A stretch of 64,000 nt of DNA from Dyella_B sp035503745 (GTDB lineage Bacteria > Pseudomonadota > Gammaproteobacteria > Xanthomonadales > Rhodanobacteraceae), in assembly GCF_035503745.1 (NCBI RefSeq), contig NZ_DATJTC010000027.1:108343-172342 (forward strand), given 5' to 3'. Position numbers and translations under genes: made by a program. Position 1 is the stretch's first letter; every line of letters starts with the position of its first letter. The notes under the pieces were generated by a model that was not told the DNA's origin, did not search any database, and was given only the letters and a program-made list of their open reading frames with translations. Shown here in pieces: positions 1-8,647 of this stretch.

Positions 1-629
1 AAGCGGCGGCCGAATCCTTCCGCCATGAGGTGGATCACCTGTTCGTGGCGGGCCTGTCGATGGGCGGTATCCTGGCACTGAAGCTTGCGGCGGAACGTCC
101 CGAATGGATTGCCGGCGTAGGCGTCTACGGCGCCACCTTCCGCTACGACGGCTGGGCGGTGCCGTGGTATGGACGCTTGTCCTTCCTGTTGCCGCTGCTG
201 CACCGCCTGGGCATCGGCAGGCACCGCATGGTGCATGAAAACGAACCTTACGGACTGCGCGACGAACGCCTGCGCAAGCAGGTGAGCGGCCTCATGCTTG
301 GCGGCGACAGCGCCGCGGCGGGCTTGCCCGGCAACCCGTGGCCGTCGCTGGCGGAGATGTACAACATGGCCGCCGTAGTGCGCCGCGAGCTGCCGAAGGT
401 GACGGCGCCGTGCCTGATCGCGCACGCCACCGAGGACGATGTCGCCAGCGTGGAAAACGCCTACCTCGTCGCGCGCTCGGTGTCCGGTCCCGTAGACATG
501 CTGCTGCTGGAAGACAGCTACCACATGATCACCATCGATCGCGAACGCCGCACGCTGATCCATCGCTCGGCCGAATTCTTCTCCAAGGTCGCCGCCACCC
601 GCACACCTGCCGCGCGCGCCGTCGCCTGA
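1..629 (+). CDS. alpha/beta-hydrolase, esterase/lipase type (5' end outside window)
   Basis: The reading frame is open from the first complete codon at position 3, so the gene starts upstream of the window and 208 residues are visible. The nucleophile elbow GLSMGG near the visible N-terminus, an acid candidate in HATEDDV and a histidine in DSYHMI give a Ser-Asp-His triad in the usual order. It resembles small carboxylesterases and monoacylglycerol lipases, probably cytoplasmic. The TGA overlaps the Shine-Dalgarno of the following membrane gene, so the two are probably co-transcribed and part of the acyl-lipid-like cluster that follows. The substrate cannot be read from the sequence. Confidence 0.85.
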   Translation, partial: AAAESFRHEVDHLFVAGLSMGGILALKLAAERPEWIAGVGVYGATFRYDGWAVPWYGRLSFLLPLLHRLGIGRHRMVHENEPYGLRDERLRKQVSGLMLGGDSAAAGLPGNPWPSLAEMYNMAAVVRRELPKVTAPCLIAHATEDDVASVENAYLVARSVSGPVDMLLLEDSYHMITIDRERRTLIHRSAEFFSKVAATRTPAARAVA

Positions 630-643
630 GGAGCATCCCCCGC

Positions 644-1003
644 GTGTCCCCTCTCGTCGCCACGCTGTGGCTGGTCAACGTGACGCTCGACACCGGCGGC
701 CAGCTCGCTTTCAAGGCCGCCGCCAGCGATCCACGCGCGGGCGATGGCCTGGCGCGTTGGCGCTACATGGCCAGCCGGCCGTGGATCTGGCTGGGGATCG
801 GGGCCTACCTTACGCATCTGTTGTCGTGGATCGCCTTTCTTTCGCTGGTGGATCTCTCGCAGGGCGTGTTGCTGGCGTCCATCAACATCGTGGCCATCAT
901 GCTTGCCGGACGCTTTTTGTTTCGCGAAAAGCTGACGCCCTTGCGCGCCGCGGGCATCGTGCTGGTCAGTGCAGGCGTAGCGGTGGTGGGGATGGCCGGA
1001 TGA
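644..1003 (+). CDS. four-helix EamA/ArnE-like half-transporter, first of a pair
   Basis: GTG start chosen because GAGGAG at 628-633 is well placed and homology-like sequence begins there; 119 residues. Four hydrophobic segments are visible, with a Gly-Gly-Gln near the first (DTGGQLAFK) and the typical C-terminal EamA/SMR ending (FREKLTPLRAAGIVLVSAG). Single four-helix proteins of this type work as homo- or heterodimers; the best-known pair is ArnE/ArnF, which flips aminoarabinose-undecaprenyl phosphate. Its stop overlaps the start of a second, similar gene, so a heterodimer is likely. Cargo is unknown; a lipid-linked substrate is an inference from the acyl carrier protein and ketoacyl synthase downstream. 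Confidence 0.8.
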   Translation: MSPLVATLWLVNVTLDTGGQLAFKAAASDPRAGDGLARWRYMASRPWIWLGIGAYLTHLLSWIAFLSLVDLSQGVLLASINIVAIMLAGRFLFREKLTPLRAAGIVLVSAGVAVVGMAG

Positions 1004-1449
1004 GCGGCCCGGCGCGCACCTGGCGCTTTTATCTTTGCGGCTTCGCGGTGTTGCTGGCCTTCGACACGGTGGTGCAGCTGAGTTTCAAATACGCTGGCGC
1101 GCATGCTTTTCCGCCCGAAGCGAACTGGGCGTGGGTGATGCGCATTTTCGGCCATCCCTGGATCTACATCGCGTTGATCGGCTATGTCGGCAACTTTTTT
1201 ACCTGGATGAGCCTGCTCAAGCACGCGCCGATCGGGCCGGCCTTCGCCGCCACGCACCTGGACGTGGTCACGGTGATGCTTGCCTCGGCGTGGTTGTTCC
1301 ATGAGGCGCTGACGCCGCTGCGGCTGCTCGGCGCGGGCATCATCGTGCTTGGCATCGTCTGCCTTGCCTGCGCCGAAAGCGGCGCGCACCCGGAACATGA
1401 CGCGCCCACCCAAGCCAAGGGCGCACTGGGTGTCGCGGCCGGCGACTGA
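1000..1449 (+). CDS. four-helix EamA/ArnF-like half-transporter, second of a pair
   Basis: Starts in an ATGA overlap with the preceding half-transporter, which implies translational coupling and 1:1 synthesis. It has 149 residues, four predicted membrane helices, the shared motif DTVVQLSFKYAG near the N-terminus and FHEALTPLRLLGAGIIVLG near the C-terminus, then a polar tail of about 25 residues that its partner lacks. The two proteins are clearly paralogous in layout. Together they would form an inner-membrane flippase or exporter of EamA/SMR type. The substrate is not known. Confidence 0.8.
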   Translation: MSGPARTWRFYLCGFAVLLAFDTVVQLSFKYAGAHAFPPEANWAWVMRIFGHPWIYIALIGYVGNFFTWMSLLKHAPIGPAFAATHLDVVTVMLASAWLFHEALTPLRLLGAGIIVLGIVCLACAESGAHPEHDAPTQAKGALGVAAGD

Positions 1450-1702
1450 TCGAACCGGCCGCCGTTGCACACATACTCCCCAGTTCGGTAATCACCGCGC
1501 ACGCGCGGGCGGGTTCACTTCGTCTATGCGCGCCGCTGATCCTGCCTCGACATAAATCAAGCATTTGTCGATAAAGCAGCGGCAAACCGGGCCAAAGGCA
1601 CCGCCGGGACGATACCGCAGGTAACTGCGACCATCCGCTGTCTGGACAATACGCAGAGACTTACGTCACGCTTGGAGCGAGGACCGACCGGGGAACCGAT
1701 AC

Positions 1703-1957
1703 ATGAGCAACGTGCAGCAGGACGTTTTCCAGATCATCGCCAAGCAGGCGAAGATCGACATCGCAACGATCAAGCCGGAGTCCACGCTCAAGGATCTCGG
1801 CGTCGCCTCGCTGGATGCGATCGAAGTGATCTTCGACATCGAGGAACACTTCAACATCAATCTCCCCAACGAAGACACCGATTTCGATACCGGCACCGTC
1901 GGTCATTTGATCGAAGCCGTCGAGCGGCAGCTGGCCCAGAAGCCAGACAGCCATTGA
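1703..1957 (+). CDS. acyl carrier protein (specialised, not the housekeeping acpP)
   Basis: 84-residue acidic helical protein with the phosphopantetheine attachment motif GVASLDAIEV; the serine of ASLD replaces the usual DSLD context. Length and the three-helix pattern match acyl carrier proteins. It lies 4 nt before a ketoacyl synthase, so the pair should act together in building or modifying an acyl chain. The housekeeping acpP normally lies with fabD, fabG and fabF, which are not here, so this is probably a dedicated carrier. The 253 bp before it hold no gene and presumably its promoter, although no convincing -35/-10 pair could be picked out. Confidence 0.9.
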   Translation: MSNVQQDVFQIIAKQAKIDIATIKPESTLKDLGVASLDAIEVIFDIEEHFNINLPNEDTDFDTGTVGHLIEAVERQLAQKPDSH

Positions 1958-1961
1958 TTCC

Positions 1962-3176
1962 ATGCGCCGTATCGTGATCACCGGCATGGGCGCGATCTGC
2001 GCGCTCGGCCACAACGCCACCGACATCTGGCAGGCCATGACCGAAGGTCGCGGCGGCATCGGTCCGATTGGCCATTTCGATACCAGCTCGCTGCGCACGC
2101 CGCCGATCGCCGCCGAAGTGCACGATTTCGAACCGCGCGCCTACATCGAGGAGGCTCGCCTGCCGTTTCTCGATCCGCTCAGCCAGTACGCGCTGGTTGC
2201 GGCGAACGAGGCGGTTCGCCAGTCCGGACTGGCTTTGGGTCATGAACACGCCGCGCGCACGGCGGTGGTGGTAGGCGTGGGCTCGGCCGGCGAGGAAACC
2301 CGCGAAGGCCTTTACCAGAAGCTTTACGGCGAACAGGCCGGCCGGTTCCATCCGCTGGGGATCGTGCGCATCATGAGCAATGCGCCGGCCAGCCAGATCA
2401 GCATGGCGCATGGCATCACCGGCCCCACCTTTTCGGTGGCCAGCGCCTGCGCATCGTCCAATCACGCGATAGCGCAAGCGGCGCTGATGATTCGCGCCGG
2501 CCTGGTCGACAATGCCATCGTGGGCGGCACCGAAGCATGCATCACGCTGGGTATTTTCCGCGCCTGGGAAGCGATGCGCGTGCTCGCGCCGGACACCTGC
2601 CGTCCTTTCAGCATCAACCGCCGCGGACTGGTGCTGGGCGAAGGCTCGGCGATGTTCGTGCTGGAAACCCTGGAGAACGCGCAGGCGCGCGGCGCCACCA
2701 TCCTGGCCGAACTGGCCGGCGTGGGCATGAGCGCGGATGCCGGCGACATCGCCGCGCCTTCGGACGTCGGCGCGGCGGCGGCGATGAGCGCCGCGCTGCG
2801 GGACGCCGGCATGCAACCGCAGGAGTTCGACTACATCAACGCGCACGGCACCGGCACCGCTGCCAACGATTGCACCGAAACCCGCGCCATCCATAAAGTT
2901 TTCGGCGAACATGCGCGCCGTCTGGCCGTGTCCTCGACCAAACCCATGCACGGCCATGCGTTGGGCGCGGGCGGCGCGCTGGAGTTGATCGCCACGCTCG
3001 GCGCGTTGCGCACGGGCATCGTGCCGCCAACCTTGAATTATCTCGGCCCCGATCCCGCCTGCGATCTCGATTACGTGCCGCACCAGGCGCGCGCCATGCC
3101 GGTGCGTGCGGCGCTGAGCAATTCATTCGCGTTCGGCGGCCTGAACGCGGTGGTGGCGGTACGACAGGCGCGCTGA
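1962..3176 (+). CDS. beta-ketoacyl-[acyl carrier protein] synthase (KAS I/II family)
   Basis: 404 residues, the usual length for FabF/FabB-type condensing enzymes. Catalytic residues are intact: Cys163 in SVASACASSN, His295 in NAHGTGT and His332 in MHGHALGAGG. The enzyme condenses an acyl thioester with malonyl-ACP. It follows the dedicated acyl carrier protein by 4 nt. With the hydrolase and flippase-like pair upstream it suggests synthesis and export of an acylated product, a role inferred from context only. It is not the housekeeping fabF by neighbourhood. Confidence 0.9.
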   Translation: MRRIVITGMGAICALGHNATDIWQAMTEGRGGIGPIGHFDTSSLRTPPIAAEVHDFEPRAYIEEARLPFLDPLSQYALVAANEAVRQSGLALGHEHAARTAVVVGVGSAGEETREGLYQKLYGEQAGRFHPLGIVRIMSNAPASQISMAHGITGPTFSVASACASSNHAIAQAALMIRAGLVDNAIVGGTEACITLGIFRAWEAMRVLAPDTCRPFSINRRGLVLGEGSAMFVLETLENAQARGATILAELAGVGMSADAGDIAAPSDVGAAAAMSAALRDAGMQPQEFDYINAHGTGTAANDCTETRAIHKVFGEHARRLAVSSTKPMHGHALGAGGALELIATLGALRTGIVPPTLNYLGPDPACDLDYVPHQARAMPVRAALSNSFAFGGLNAVVAVRQAR

Positions 3177-3200
3177 GCGCCTGTTCCGGCGTTTACGCGT

Positions 3201-3689
3201 TTACAGGCGCGTAAACGACCACGATTGCATACGGCCATCCTTGTACGGCATCACGCCATGGAAGGGGCGCGGATCGCCGTCGAACACCAGCGGCAGAAAG
3301 TGCCGGTCGCCTTCCCACATGGGCAGCGCCATGATGCGATCGACCGCGATCCACTCCAGCGTGCCTTCGGGATTTTCCGTGTAGGGCTCGCCGCTGAAAC
3401 GGTCGATGACGAAAATGAAACCGAGCCAGTCTTCACCCTGCTTGCCGAAGCCCGGCCAGTTCAAGGTGCCGCGCAGATGCATCGATTCGCAGGCGATGCC
3501 GGCCTCTTCGCGGATTTCACGGTGCATGCATTGGGCGATGTCCTCGCCGGGCTCCATCTTGCCGCCCAGGCCGTTGTACTTGCCCAAGTGCTGGTCGTCC
3601 GGCCGGGCGTTGCGGTGGATCATCAGTACCTTGCCGCGATCCGGCGACAGCACATAGCCAAGCGTGGCGACGATGGGTGTATAGGGCAT
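3201..3689 (-). CDS. NUDIX hydrolase, MutT/8-oxo-dGTP diphosphatase-like
   Basis: The NUDIX box is complete: GGKMEPGE followed seven residues later by REIREEAGI, which binds the divalent metals and cleaves a nucleoside diphosphate linkage. The start at 3689 (MPYTPIVATLGYVL) gives 162 residues and the usual N-terminal beta strand; an upstream ATG at 3707 is possible, and the longer frame beyond that is non-conserved and probably untranslated. Short NUDIX proteins with an N-terminal motif like this are usually annotated as oxidised-nucleotide hydrolases. Specificity is not provable here. It is transcribed away from the glycosidase gene at 3784. Confidence 0.85.
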   Translation of the reverse strand: MPYTPIVATLGYVLSPDRGKVLMIHRNARPDDQHLGKYNGLGGKMEPGEDIAQCMHREIREEAGIACESMHLRGTLNWPGFGKQGEDWLGFIFVIDRFSGEPYTENPEGTLEWIAVDRIMALPMWEGDRHFLPLVFDGDPRPFHGVMPYKDGRMQSWSFTRL

Positions 3690-3783
3690 GGGTCCGTGCA
3701 CTGGCATGCAAAGCTGAAGTTTAAAGCCTATGGCGCGCAAATAGGTCTTGCATCGGCAACCGCTGCCCGGTGACCATCCTCGC

Positions 3784-4596
3784 ATGCACCCGACCAGGAC
3801 CGCTCAACGGTTGCGCCGCAACCTGAAGCCGATGCTGCTTACCCTGCTGGCGGCGGCCGCGCTGGCGGCAGGCTGCGATTATCAGGTGCAGCCGATGGAA
3901 AGCCGCCAGGTGTCGTTCCAGGACCAGGAATTTACCGTGGTCAGCCTGGACCTGCGCCGCGAATCGCTCAGCCTGCACTGGCGCAATCCCGACAGCGGCC
4001 AGCCGTTCGGCGACATCCAGAGCTTGCGCGAATGGGGTGCCGCCAACGGCAAGCGCCTGATGTTCGCCGCCAATGCGGGCATCTACGACCAAGCCGGCGC
4101 GCCGCTGGGCTTGTACGTGGAGAACGGCAAAACGCTGGTATCGCTGAACCTTTTCCACGGCAACCCGGCCGCGGGCAATTTTTCCATCCGCCCCAACGGC
4201 GTATTCGCGATCTATCCGGATGGCCATGCGGCGGTGCGCACCAGCACAGATTTCAAGGCCGATGGCAAAGCCGCGGACTGGGCCACGCAGTCGGGCCCGA
4301 TGCTGGTGATCGACGGACAGATCAACCCACAGTTCGTCGATGACTCCACCAGCACCAGGTGGCGCAGCGGCGTGTGCGCGCACGGACCTTACCAGGTGCT
4401 GTTCGTGGTGAGCGAATCGCCGGTCAACTTCCATACGTTTGCGTCCCTGTTCCGCGACAAACTCGGTTGCCGCGATGCTTTGTACCTGGATGGCAGCATT
4501 TCGCAGTTCTACATCGACGGCACCGGCTACACCGGTGCTCCCACCTTCATGGTGAAGCCCTACGCGGGCATTTTCGCGGTGTTTGCAAACCAATGA
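3784..4596 (+). CDS. phosphodiester glycosidase (NAGPA domain) lipoprotein
   Basis: 270 residues from the ATG at 3784. The N-terminus is basic, then hydrophobic, then a lipobox LAAGC, so the mature protein is a lipid-anchored envelope protein. The rest matches the phosphodiester glycosidase family: AANAGIYDQAG, NGVFAIYPDG, SGPMLVIDGQI and LYLDGSISQFY are characteristic blocks. Family members remove sugars from phosphodiesters; the natural bacterial substrate is mostly unknown. The stop overlaps the start of the penicillin acylase-like gene (ATGA), so both are likely made together and act in the periplasm. Confidence 0.85.
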   Translation: MHPTRTAQRLRRNLKPMLLTLLAAAALAAGCDYQVQPMESRQVSFQDQEFTVVSLDLRRESLSLHWRNPDSGQPFGDIQSLREWGAANGKRLMFAANAGIYDQAGAPLGLYVENGKTLVSLNLFHGNPAAGNFSIRPNGVFAIYPDGHAAVRTSTDFKADGKAADWATQSGPMLVIDGQINPQFVDDSTSTRWRSGVCAHGPYQVLFVVSESPVNFHTFASLFRDKLGCRDALYLDGSISQFYIDGTGYTGAPTFMVKPYAGIFAVFANQ

Positions 4597-7016
4597 CCGA
4601 CCATCGCCGTTCCCGCTGGTTGCGTGCACTGCTGATCGCTCTTGCCACGCTCGTTGTCGCGCTGTTGGGCACCGGATGGTGGCTGCTCGCCGGCAGCCGT
4701 GCCCAGCTCGACGGCGAGCGGCGGGTGGCGGACTTGAACCATGCGGTGACGATCGAACGCGACGCCCTGGGCACCACCACGCTGACCGCGCAAACACGCC
4801 AGGACATCGACTTCGCGCTCGGCTACGTGCACGCGCAGGAACGCTTCTTCGACATGGACCTCATGCGCCGCATCTCGGCGGGCGAGCTGTCGGAACTGGT
4901 CGGCCGCGCAGCGCTCGACACGGACATCCGCCACCGCCGCCACCGCCTGCGCGCGGTCGCGCAAGCGGCCTATGCCGCGATGACGCCGGCGCAGAAGCGC
5001 ACGCTCGACCTGTACCGCGATGGCGTCAATGCCGGTCTTGCCGCCCAGCGCGTGCGGCCCTGGGAATACCTGCTGCTGGGAACCAAGCCGCAACCATGGC
5101 GCTCGGAAGACACGCTGCTGGTGATCGCGGCGATGTACCTGGATCTCAACGGCGACGGCCAGAACCAGCGCGAACTGGACATCGCGCGCATGCACGCCGT
5201 GCTGCCTGACGCACTCGCCAACTTCCTGCTCTCGCCCGATCCCAACTGGGAAGCGCCGTTGAAAGGCGACGTATCGCAATCGCCGGTGATTCCCGGCCCC
5301 GATGTCTACGACCTGCATCGCCTTGGCAAAACCGCGGGCGCCGAACAGGTCGCTTCGCTGTCGCATATGAACGTGGAAGAGGCGTTCCCCGGCAGCAACA
5401 GCTTCGCCATCGCCGGCAACCTCTCGCGCAGCGGATCGGCGATGGTCGCCAACGACATGCACCTGACGCTGCGCGTGCCTGATATCTGGTTTCGTGCGCG
5501 CCTGCGTTATCCCGACGCCAGCGCCCCCGGCGGCGAGCGCGACGCGGTGGGCGTCACCTTGCCCGGCACGCCCGCGTTGGTGGTCGGCTCGAACGGCCAG
5601 ATCGCGTGGGCCTTCACCAACAGCTATGGCGACTGGCTGGACTGGGTGCGCGTGCTGCGCGATCCGCACGATGCCACGCGCTACAAGGTGCCGGAGGGTT
5701 GGGCGACGATCGAGAAACACGAGGAGACCATCCGCATCAAGGGCGCGCCGCCATACACGCTGCAGGTGCAAGACACGCGCTGGGGACCGATCATGGCGAC
5801 CGACACCGACGGCACGCCGCTTGCGCTGGCCTGGATAGCCGACCTGCCCCGTGCCTACAACTTGGCCCTGATGCAACTGGAACACGCAAGCAGCGCATCG
5901 GCGGCACTGGACCTGGCACCGACCTTCGGCATACCGCCGCAAAACTTCCTCGTCGCCGACCATGCCGGCCACATCGGCTGGACCATCGCCGGCAACAGCA
6001 TTCCGCTGCGCACAGGCTACGATCCGCTGCGTCCGGCCGATGGGTCGCAACCCGATACCGGCTGGGTCGGTTGGGCCGCTCCGGCGCAATACCCACGCGT
6101 GGAAAACCCCGACGACGGACGTCTATGGACGGCCAACAACCGCACCGTCGGCGGCGACGATCTCAATCTGCTGGGTAACGGCGGGCATGACCTGGGCGCC
6201 CGCGCGCAACAGATCCGCGACGACCTGCACGCGCGCGCCAATTTCGGCCCTGGCAATCTGTTGGATATCCAACTGGACGATCACGCGGTGTTCCTCACGC
6301 GCTGGCAGCAACTGCTGCAGCAGACGCTCTCGGGCCCGCAAAACCGCGATCTGGATCAACTACGCCAACTCACCGCCAACTGGCGCAACGAGGCGGCCGT
6401 CGACAGCGTCGATTACCGGCTGGTGCATGCGTTTCGCGAAGAGGTGCACGCGCTGGCACTCGCGCCCTTCGAGGCGCAGATCAAACAGCGCTTCGCGGAT
6501 TTCCAATGGCCCGGCCCCGGCAACCAGGAAGCGGCCGTGTGGGCGATGATCCAGGCACAGCCGGCCAACCTGCTCGATCCGGCCTATCGCGACTGGCATG
6601 CACTGTTGCTGAAAGCGGCGCAGAACGTTGCCGATGAACTGGGTAAACAACCCGGCGGCCTCGCCGCGCGCAACTGGGGCGAGGTCAATCACGCGCAGAT
6701 CGACCATCCACTGGCACGCGCATTACCCGGTTTCATCGGACACCTGCTGAACATGCCCAACGACGAACTGCCCGGCGATCACAACATGCCACGCGTTGCC
6801 GCCCCGGCATTCGGCGCGTCCGAGCGCTTCGACGTCGCGCCCGGGTACGAGGACCAGGGCATCCTCGAAATGCCTGGCGGACAAAGCGACAACCCGCTCT
6901 CGCCGTTCTATGGCGCCGGCCATGAAGATTGGGTGCAAGGCCATCCCACGCCGCTGCTGCCTGGAAAGACGGTGTACACGCTGACGCTGGAACCAGCCTC
7001 TCATCACACGCCATGA
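4593..7016 (+). CDS. penicillin acylase family protein (N-terminal nucleophile hydrolase)
   Basis: 807 residues from the ATG overlapping the preceding stop; the open frame further upstream is a shadow of the glycosidase gene. An N-terminal hydrophobic helix acts as signal or anchor. The small chain ends before the autoprocessing site: Gly-Ser268-Asn within FPGSNSFAIAG, where Ser268 becomes the free N-terminal nucleophile of the large chain. Family members hydrolyse amide bonds of beta-lactams, acyl-homoserine lactones or other acylamides in the periplasm. The substrate is unknown; quorum-signal degradation is possible but not shown by sequence. Confidence 0.9.
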   Translation: MTDHRRSRWLRALLIALATLVVALLGTGWWLLAGSRAQLDGERRVADLNHAVTIERDALGTTTLTAQTRQDIDFALGYVHAQERFFDMDLMRRISAGELSELVGRAALDTDIRHRRHRLRAVAQAAYAAMTPAQKRTLDLYRDGVNAGLAAQRVRPWEYLLLGTKPQPWRSEDTLLVIAAMYLDLNGDGQNQRELDIARMHAVLPDALANFLLSPDPNWEAPLKGDVSQSPVIPGPDVYDLHRLGKTAGAEQVASLSHMNVEEAFPGSNSFAIAGNLSRSGSAMVANDMHLTLRVPDIWFRARLRYPDASAPGGERDAVGVTLPGTPALVVGSNGQIAWAFTNSYGDWLDWVRVLRDPHDATRYKVPEGWATIEKHEETIRIKGAPPYTLQVQDTRWGPIMATDTDGTPLALAWIADLPRAYNLALMQLEHASSASAALDLAPTFGIPPQNFLVADHAGHIGWTIAGNSIPLRTGYDPLRPADGSQPDTGWVGWAAPAQYPRVENPDDGRLWTANNRTVGGDDLNLLGNGGHDLGARAQQIRDDLHARANFGPGNLLDIQLDDHAVFLTRWQQLLQQTLSGPQNRDLDQLRQLTANWRNEAAVDSVDYRLVHAFREEVHALALAPFEAQIKQRFADFQWPGPGNQEAAVWAMIQAQPANLLDPAYRDWHALLLKAAQNVADELGKQPGGLAARNWGEVNHAQIDHPLARALPGFIGHLLNMPNDELPGDHNMPRVAAPAFGASERFDVAPGYEDQGILEMPGGQSDNPLSPFYGAGHEDWVQGHPTPLLPGKTVYTLTLEPASHHTP

Positions 7017-7110
7017 GCGCGGCGCCGCGGCACGCACCTGCCGCATCGCCGCTCACTTTGAATTGCCACAGCATGGCATGCATGCATCATCGGCATGCAC
7101 GCGAAAAAGG

Positions 7111-8262
7111 TTAATCCAGCAGCATGCGTTCGCAGATCGCGTAATACAGATCCGGCAGGCGCTCCAGTTGCGCCACGTCCACGCACTCGTCCACCTTGTG
7201 GATGGTGGCGTTGACCGGCCCCAATTCGACCACCTCCGCGCCCAACGGCGCGATGAAGCGCCCGTCCGAGGTGCCGCCGCCGGTGCTCTGCTCCGGTTCG
7301 GTGTTGCACAGATCGCGGCATACCGCTACCACGACCTCGCGCAGGCGGCCCCCGGGCGGGGTCAGGAACGATTCGCCCGATAGATTCCACGCAATCGTGT
7401 AATCCACGCCATGGCGCGCGAGAATCGCCTCGGTGCGCTTGCGCAGATCATCCGCCGCGCTCGCCGTGCTATAGCGGAAATTGATCAAGGCGGTGAGCGA
7501 GCCCGGTATCACGTTGTTCGCCCCGGTGCCGGCATTGAGATTGGAAACCTGGAACGACGTCGGCGGAAAATCCGCGTTGCCCTCGTCCCAGCGTTCGGCC
7601 GTCAGCGCGGCGAGCGCGGGCGCGAAGGCATGGATCGGATTAAGTGCCTTTTCCGGATAAGCCACGTGCCCTTGCGTGCCGTGCACCGTCAACGTAGCCG
7701 ACAAGGAGCCGCGCCGTCCCACGCGGATCAGGTCGCCAAGCCGTTGCTTGGCGGAAGGCTCGCCTACGACACACCAGTAGATGCGCTCTCCGATCGAAAC
7801 GAAGTGCTCGGCGACACGCCGCACGCCATCGAGATTGGTGGGGCCTTCCTCATCGCTGGTCAGCAGCAGACCCACGCGCCCAGCATGATGCGGATGCGCC
7901 AAGACGAAGCGCTCAAGCGCCACCACCATCGCCGCCACGGAACCCTTCATGTCCGCCGCGCCGCGGCCGTATAGACGGCCATCGCGCACCGTGGGCTCGA
8001 ACGGTGGACTGCGCCACGCATCTTCGGGACCGGAGGGTACGACATCCGTATGGCCGAGGAAAATCAGCAGCGGCCCCTGCCCTGGCTGGTTGCTTTCGCC
8101 ATGCGTCGCCCAGAGATTGTCCACCTCGCCGTAGCGCAAATGCTCGATGCGAAAGCCAAGGCGCTGCAATCGTGCGCCGATCACCTTAAGGCAGCCTGCA
8201 TCCTCCGGCGTGACGGAACGGCGGCGGATCAGGTCGCAACTGAGTTCAAGAACGTCGGACAT
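7111..8262 (-). CDS. dapE: succinyl-diaminopimelate desuccinylase
   Basis: Cleaves N-succinyl-LL-2,6-diaminopimelate in the lysine and peptidoglycan precursor pathway. M20 metallopeptidase features are all visible: HTD metal ligand, GRGAADMKG with the bridging Asp, DEEGPT with the catalytic Glu and a late TIHKVDE histidine. Starting at 8262 (MSDVLELS) gives 383 residues, close to the family length of about 375; ATGs at 8271 and 8280 are alternatives and the longer frame is implausible. dapD lies about 2.4 kb away in the same direction, but an oppositely oriented gene and a terminator separate them. Confidence 0.95.
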   Translation of the reverse strand: MSDVLELSCDLIRRRSVTPEDAGCLKVIGARLQRLGFRIEHLRYGEVDNLWATHGESNQPGQGPLLIFLGHTDVVPSGPEDAWRSPPFEPTVRDGRLYGRGAADMKGSVAAMVVALERFVLAHPHHAGRVGLLLTSDEEGPTNLDGVRRVAEHFVSIGERIYWCVVGEPSAKQRLGDLIRVGRRGSLSATLTVHGTQGHVAYPEKALNPIHAFAPALAALTAERWDEGNADFPPTSFQVSNLNAGTGANNVIPGSLTALINFRYSTASAADDLRKRTEAILARHGVDYTIAWNLSGESFLTPPGGRLREVVVAVCRDLCNTEPEQSTGGGTSDGRFIAPLGAEVVELGPVNATIHKVDECVDVAQLERLPDLYYAICERMLLD

Positions 8263-8647
8263 ACGTGTCATAGCGGTCATCGGCCTGCGCATTGCCGCAG
8301 CATAGCAAGCTCGCGGTTTCCAGGCATCCGCGCGCCTTGCGCAAGGTGTGGGATGGCGGTGACGCACATCCATTCGCCTGGCCGCTTACACCACGCCCGC
8401 GTTGCATGCGCTAACAGCGCTTAACCCGCCGTGCACGCGAGATCGACCCATCAGTAATCCACTAGTTGCTATACCTGCGCGGCGTTCAAACCCTGCCTGT
8501 CTTAGCGCTAGGCAAGGGCCGCGGGGGACAAGTCATGGTCGCTGCCGGCGAAGGCGTCTCAACACGCGTTGCGCCGTGCCACCACACCGTTGCTGCTTGC
8601 AGCGGGCAGGCAACGCCATTAACGCGTTACCGAACCGGGGGTGTCTC
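8263..8647. other. intergenic region between dapE and a secreted-protein gene
   Basis: 385 bp with no supported gene. It must hold divergent promoters. Visible elements are perfect palindromes CCTTGCGCAAGG at 8335-8346 and TAACGCGTTA at 8620-8629, and a weak -10-like TATACC at 8470-8475 pointing toward the plus-strand gene. No convincing -35 was found. Confidence 0.4.

Noticed and set aside
7111..8373. 420-residue version of DapE with a longer N-terminus
   Set aside because: The added 37 residues are Arg/Pro/Cys-rich and not seen in the family; starts at 8262-8280 fit better.
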